This document shows, piece after piece, positions 59,311 to 64,000 of a stretch of DNA of 64,000 bases; within the stretch, counting starts at the first letter, position 1, and each line of letters starts with the position of its first letter. Both the position numbers and the translations under genes were made by a program. Origin of the DNA: an uncultured Bacteroidota bacterium (GTDB lineage: Bacteria; Bacteroidota; Bacteroidia; Flavobacteriales; Flavobacteriaceae). The notes beneath the pieces were generated by a model. That model was given only the letters and a program-made list of their open reading frames with translations. It ran no database searches and had not been told where the DNA came from. The DNA lies in NCBI GenBank assembly GCA_902561795.1, contig CACERG010000002.1:1-64000 (forward strand), given 5' to 3'.

Positions 59311-60672
59311 ATGAATAAAAACAACAATAGCCGTAGAAACTTTATAAAAAAAATATCTGTTTTACCTGGGTTAACTATTTTGCCTAGACATGTTTTAGGT
59401 GGAAAGGGTTACAAGGCACCAAGTGACAAGCTTAATATTGCTGGTGTAGGTGTTAGGAAATACGGAATGGGATCTGGAAATTTACATGCTTGTAGAGAAG
59501 AGAACATTGTTGCTTTATGTGATGTTGATTTCAGACAATCAGCATCGACATTTAAAAAATATCCCAAAGCAAAAGTATATAAGGATTTCAGAAAAATGTT
59601 TGAAAAACAAAAAGATATTGATGCTGTTATTGTTGCCACACCTGATCATAATCATGCTGTAATTACAATGATGGCAATTAAATTAGGCAAGCATGTTTAT
59701 TGTCAAAAACCACTTACTCACACCGTTTTTGAGGCGAGGAAAATTACTGAAGCAGCAAGAGAATACAAAGTGCAAACACAAATGGGTAATCAAGGCAGAT
59801 CTTCTGATGAAATAAGAAGTCTAAAGGAATGGATAAACGATAATGCGATTGGACCTGTTAGAGAGATTCATGCATGGACGGATAGGCCTGTTGGAGGACA
59901 TGCTTGGGATACATTTGCTGTGAAAGCTATGTCTAAAGAAAAGCCACCGGTTCCTGAAGGGCTTGATTGGGATCTTTGGCTTGGACCAGCTCCTTATCGT
60001 AATTATCATCCTGATTATCATCCTTTGTCATGGAGAGCGTGGTTAGATTTTGGTACGGGTTCTATGGGAGATATGGGATGCCATATTTTAGACCCTTCAT
60101 TTTACGCACTTGATTTAGGTTCACCGACAGAAATACAAGCAACTTCTACTCATTGGATTCCTGAAATTTCAACTCAAACATATCCCTCTGCTTCAATAGT
60201 AAGGATGAAGTTTCCGAAAAGAGGTAAGCATCCAGAAGTCAGCCTTACTTGGTCTGATGGTCGAATTTTACCTCCTATTCCAGAGGAATTTAAACCAGGA
60301 GAAAGGTTTACTTTAAGTGGAGCAATGTTGGTTGGTGACAAAGGTAAAATAATACATGATTCTCATGGGGCTAGTGGTTTAAGAATCTTACCAGAGCAGA
60401 AAATGAATGAATACGTAAAACCTAAAAAGACAATTCCCCGTGTTAAAACTTCTCATGAAGGTGATTGGATACGTGCTTGCAAGGACGGAAAAAAAGCTTC
60501 ATCAAATTTTGACTATGGCGGACCTTTAACTGAAATGGCTCTTTTGGGGATGATTGCTATTCGTTTAAAAGACCAAAGATTAATTTGGGATTCTAAAAAT
60601 CTAAGATTTACCAATAATCAAATGGCCAATGAATTAGTTCATAAGCAATATAGAAAAGGTTGGTCTCTTTAA
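59311..60672 (+). CDS. Gfo/Idh/MocA family oxidoreductase with Tat-like signal, paralog of 53539-54987
   Basis: 'NSRRNFIKKISVLPGLTILPRHVLGGKGYKAPSDKLNIAGVGVRKYG', 'DAVIVATPDHNHAVITMMAIKLGKHVYCQKPLTHTVFEARKI'. Confidence 0.92.
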   Translation: MNKNNNSRRNFIKKISVLPGLTILPRHVLGGKGYKAPSDKLNIAGVGVRKYGMGSGNLHACREENIVALCDVDFRQSASTFKKYPKAKVYKDFRKMFEKQKDIDAVIVATPDHNHAVITMMAIKLGKHVYCQKPLTHTVFEARKITEAAREYKVQTQMGNQGRSSDEIRSLKEWINDNAIGPVREIHAWTDRPVGGHAWDTFAVKAMSKEKPPVPEGLDWDLWLGPAPYRNYHPDYHPLSWRAWLDFGTGSMGDMGCHILDPSFYALDLGSPTEIQATSTHWIPEISTQTYPSASIVRMKFPKRGKHPEVSLTWSDGRILPPIPEEFKPGERFTLSGAMLVGDKGKIIHDSHGASGLRILPEQKMNEYVKPKKTIPRVKTSHEGDWIRACKDGKKASSNFDYGGPLTEMALLGMIAIRLKDQRLIWDSKNLRFTNNQMANELVHKQYRKGWSL

Positions 60673-60688
60673 CAAACTAATTCAGAAA

Positions 60689-61393
60689 ATGAATCCTTTA
60701 GTTCAAATATCTCTTGATTTAACAAATATAGATGAGGCCATAGAAACCGCATCAATGGCTTTAAGAGCTGGTGTAGACTGGCTAGAAGCTGGTACACCTT
60801 TAATTTTAGCTGAAGGACTGCATGGTGTAAGAAATTTAAGAGATTCATTTCCTAACGTACCCATAGTTGCAGATTTAAAGACTATGGATGGAGGTTACCT
60901 TGAGGCAGAGATGATGGCAAAGGCTGGGGCTACTCACGTAGTTGTAATGGCTAGAGCTCATCCTGAAACTATCAAATGCGTTGTTCAAGCAGGAAAAGAT
61001 TTTGGTATCAAAGTAATGGGAGATAATATGATCAGTGATAATATGATTGACGGTGCTAAATTATTAGAAGATTTAGGATGTGATTATATTATTCATCATA
61101 TAGGGTATGATGAAAGAAGAGGTATTAGTGCACAAGGAGGAAAAATGCCAAGTCCGCTAGATCAGCTGCTAGAAGTTGTAAAAGCAGTAGAAGTCCCTGT
61201 TCAAGCTGTAGGCGGATTAACTCTTGAGCAAGCAATAAAGTGTCCTCAGTATGGAGCACCTTTAGTTGTTTTAGGGGCTCCGCTTGCAATCGATGCAGAT
61301 TCATTTAAAACCGCGGATGGAAATTTAGAATCATCTCTGAAAAAAATATGTAATGCTATTCATTCTCAAAAAGTATTATACAATAAAAATTAG
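60689..61393 (+). CDS. OMPDC/HUMPS-superfamily protein, 3-hexulose-6-phosphate synthase/KGPDC-like
   Basis: 'QISLDLTNIDEAIETASMALRAGVDWLEAGTPLILAEGLHGVRNLRDSFPNVPIVADLKTMDGG', 'HHIGYDERRG', 'PVQAVGGLTLEQA'. Confidence 0.8.
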   Translation: MNPLVQISLDLTNIDEAIETASMALRAGVDWLEAGTPLILAEGLHGVRNLRDSFPNVPIVADLKTMDGGYLEAEMMAKAGATHVVVMARAHPETIKCVVQAGKDFGIKVMGDNMISDNMIDGAKLLEDLGCDYIIHHIGYDERRGISAQGGKMPSPLDQLLEVVKAVEVPVQAVGGLTLEQAIKCPQYGAPLVVLGAPLAIDADSFKTADGNLESSLKKICNAIHSQKVLYNKN

Positions 61394-62431
61394 ATGTTGT
61401 TTCCAAAAAAAATACCAGCAGTTGTAAATTACTCAAGTATAAAAGGGTCAGTCGAGTTAAGAGAAATCAAATTACCTGAAATAGGCGATCATGATGTTTT
61501 ACTCCAAGTAGAAAATGTTGGTGTATGTGGTTCTGACCTTCATCAATGGACTTCAGAACATAGTTGGAAAGTAAATTACCCTGTTGTTTTGGGACATGAA
61601 TTTGGAGGGTTGATTACTAAAATAGGAGATAAAGTAAAAAAATGGAAAGTTGGAGATCGAGTAGTCAGCGAAACTGCCGCTGTTATTGATAATGAAAGTC
61701 CTTTAACTAAAGCGGGTCTTTATAATCTTGACCCTACAAGAAAAGGTTTTGGTTATGGTGTTGATGGTGCTATGACCAAATACGTTAGAACACCTGCTAG
61801 GTGTCTTCATCATATTCCTGAAAATTTATCATTTGAGGAAGCTTGTTTGACAGAGCCATGTTGTGTTGCATATAATGCTGTTGTAGTAAACTCAAAAATA
61901 AAACCAGGAGACAAAGTTCTAGTTATAGGACCAGGAACAATTGGAATTCTTTGTGCCATAATTGCAAAAATATGTGGGGCATATGTTGCCGTCCTAGGTC
62001 TTGAAAGTGATAGGTCTAGACTTGCTAAACTGAAAAATTACAATATTAAATCGATAGTAAAAAATGTTTCAAGTTGGACTAAAGAAAAAGATGGTCTTGG
62101 AGTTGATTTAGTAATTGATGCAGCTGGTGTTAGCCATACTCTTAAAATTGCTATGGATAATGTAAGACCAAATGGGCAGATAACTAAGGTTGGCTGGGGT
62201 CCACAACCATTGGATTTTTCTTTAGATATCATTGTTCAAAAAAATATTCGCTTGCAAGGAAGTTTTAGTCACAATTGGCCTATTTGGGAAAAAGTTATTC
62301 AATTGTTGTCTGAAGGAACTTTAAATGTAAAACCAATTATTGGCGGGGTTTGGACAATCGAAGAATGGGAAAAGGCATTTAGTGAAATGCATTCAGGAAA
62401 AATTATAAAAAGTATTTTAAAACCTATTTGA
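61394..62431 (+). CDS. Zinc-type medium-chain dehydrogenase (sorbitol/threonine dehydrogenase-like)
   Basis: 'NVGVCGSDLHQWTSEHSWKVNYPVVLGHEFGGLITKIGDKVKKWKVGDRVVSE', 'VLVIGPGTIGILCAIIAKICGA'. Confidence 0.92.
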   Translation: MLFPKKIPAVVNYSSIKGSVELREIKLPEIGDHDVLLQVENVGVCGSDLHQWTSEHSWKVNYPVVLGHEFGGLITKIGDKVKKWKVGDRVVSETAAVIDNESPLTKAGLYNLDPTRKGFGYGVDGAMTKYVRTPARCLHHIPENLSFEEACLTEPCCVAYNAVVVNSKIKPGDKVLVIGPGTIGILCAIIAKICGAYVAVLGLESDRSRLAKLKNYNIKSIVKNVSSWTKEKDGLGVDLVIDAAGVSHTLKIAMDNVRPNGQITKVGWGPQPLDFSLDIIVQKNIRLQGSFSHNWPIWEKVIQLLSEGTLNVKPIIGGVWTIEEWEKAFSEMHSGKIIKSILKPI

Positions 62432-63223
62432 ATGAGGTTAAAAGATAAAGTCATTATAATTACAGGAAGTACAATGGGAATTGGTAAGGCAATAGCAATA
62501 AAATTTGTTTCTGAGGGAGCCAAAGTTGTAATTCATGGTTTAGAGAAAGAATTAGCTGAGAATCTTAGAAAGATGCTAGGAAATGAAAATTGTATTTTTC
62601 ATATTGAAGACCTTTCAAATAGTGGATGTTCTGATAGATTAGTGTCAATAGCAATAAAAAAATGGAAAAAAATAGACGGGATTGTAAATAATGCTGCTAT
62701 GGTAATTAATTCCAATATTGATAATACTGATGAAAAATTCCTAAACGACGTATTAAAAGTAAATACGTTTGCTCCGTTTTTTCTAATTAAGTCTGCTTTA
62801 CCATATTTAACAAAATCTAGGGGCTCAGTATTAAACATTGGATCTGTAAATGCATGGAGTGGAGAACCAAATTTATTAGCTTACAGTATTTCAAAGGGAG
62901 CTTTAATGACTATGACACGTAATTTAGGTGATAGTCTTAATAGAAAAAATAATGTGAGAGTTAATCAAATTAATCCAGGATGGGTTCTAACTGAAAAGGA
63001 GGTTCAGCGAAAAAAAAATCATGGTCTTAAACATGATTGGTACAAAAACCTGCCAAATATTTATGCTCCCTCAGGTAGAATTCTTTTACCTGAAGAAATT
63101 GCATCATTAGCGACTTATTGGCTTTCAGATGAGAGTGGTCCTGTCAGTGGACAGGTAATTGATCTTGAACAATACCCGATGATTGGAAGAAATATCTCTA
63201 AGGACCCACTAAATTTAACTTAG
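62432..63223 (+). CDS. SDR family oxidoreductase
   Basis: 'VIIITGSTMGIGKAIAIKFVSEGAKVVIHG', 'VNNAAM', 'NIGSVNAWSGEPNLLAYSISKGALMTMTRNL'. Confidence 0.93.
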   Translation: MRLKDKVIIITGSTMGIGKAIAIKFVSEGAKVVIHGLEKELAENLRKMLGNENCIFHIEDLSNSGCSDRLVSIAIKKWKKIDGIVNNAAMVINSNIDNTDEKFLNDVLKVNTFAPFFLIKSALPYLTKSRGSVLNIGSVNAWSGEPNLLAYSISKGALMTMTRNLGDSLNRKNNVRVNQINPGWVLTEKEVQRKKNHGLKHDWYKNLPNIYAPSGRILLPEEIASLATYWLSDESGPVSGQVIDLEQYPMIGRNISKDPLNLT

Positions 63224-63249
63224 AAATGTTTTACAGTTAAACTTTTAAT

Positions 63250-64000
63250 ATGCCAAAATTAGCTGTTTTTCCAAAAGCATATATGAAAGCCTTGTGTAAG
63301 GACGGGTCCATGAAAATTTCAGAATGGATTTCACTAGCCTCAAAGCTTGATATTCAGGGATTAGAATGGTATGCAGGCTTTTTAGAAATGAGGGATAAAA
63401 CAAGATGGAAAGATTTCAAAAAAATGGTTGAAGATATTGGAAAAGAAATTCCAATGATGTGCTGTTCTCCAGATTTCACCCACCCTGACCAAAAATTTAG
63501 GGAAAAAGAAATCTTAAAGCAAAAACAATGGATAGATATGACAAATATTCTTGGAGGTAGCTACTGTAGGGTTTTATCTGGACAAAACAGACCTGGATTA
63601 TCTTTGGCGGATGGACTTCATTATGCATCACAATGTATTTCTGACTGTTTATCATATGCTGAAGAAAGAGGAATTACACTTGTTCTAGAGAATCACTATA
63701 AAGATGATTTTTGGAAATATCCAGAATTTGCCCAAAAAAAAGATGTTTTTAAATCTTTAGTAGAAAGTATCAATCATCCAAGTTTTGGTGTAAACTTTGA
63801 TCCAAGTAATGCTTTTTTAGCAGGAGAAGAACCGCTTGATCTTCTCTATTCCATATCTGATAAGGTTGTAACCATGCATGCAAGTGATAGATATCTAAAA
63901 TCGGGCACAATAGATGATTTAAAAAAAATTGATAGTGGTAAAATTGGCTATGCGAATATACTTAGTCATGGTGAGGTTGGTAAAGGGATGAATGATTATG
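63250..64000 (+). CDS. Sugar phosphate isomerase/epimerase (xylose isomerase-like TIM barrel), truncated at window end; not in ORF track
   Basis: Manual translation: MPKLAVFPKAYMKALCKDGSMKISEWISLASKLDIQGLEWYAGFL...ERGITLVLENHYKDDFW...VNFDPSNAFLAGEEPLDLLYSISDKVVTMHASDRY. Confidence 0.85.
   Translation, partial: MPKLAVFPKAYMKALCKDGSMKISEWISLASKLDIQGLEWYAGFLEMRDKTRWKDFKKMVEDIGKEIPMMCCSPDFTHPDQKFREKEILKQKQWIDMTNILGGSYCRVLSGQNRPGLSLADGLHYASQCISDCLSYAEERGITLVLENHYKDDFWKYPEFAQKKDVFKSLVESINHPSFGVNFDPSNAFLAGEEPLDLLYSISDKVVTMHASDRYLKSGTIDDLKKIDSGKIGYANILSHGEVGKGMNDY

Noticed and set aside
54206-60021. Small ORFs opposite Gfo/Idh/MocA, SGNH and GH16 genes
   Set aside because: Each lies fully within a well-supported gene on the other strand or in another frame, with no start context or family signal.

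Overview
Low-GC window from a Bacteroidetes genome, probably a marine Flavobacteriia; the lineage is inferred from gene content and TAnnTTTG-type promoters. At the left edge is the 3' ~14 kb of a giant SprB-like type IX secretion (T9SS) adhesin gene with a tandem 840-bp near-identical repeat. It is followed by an overlapping PorP/SprF-family gene. The middle (15-51 kb) is mostly housekeeping: fatty-acid activation/oxidation with a MarR regulator, purL, an RsmB-like methyltransferase, an MsbA-like ABC exporter, phosphoglucomutase, L31, mtaB, lytic transglycosylase, L34, carB, purB, rdgB, rlmH, priA, rpsF-rpsR-rplI and hisS. The right end (51.8-64 kb) is an accessory carbohydrate locus. It holds two DUF1080 (3-keto-disaccharide hydrolase-like) proteins, two Tat-type Gfo/Idh/MocA oxidoreductases, a sialate O-acetylesterase-like protein and a GH16 enzyme. 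It also holds a tight operon of MocA, HPS/KGPDC-like, MDR dehydrogenase, SDR and sugar-phosphate isomerase-like genes. This locus is the best candidate for an undescribed pathway. No tRNA, rRNA, CRISPR or transposase was recognised. All family calls are from reading protein motifs, without database searches.
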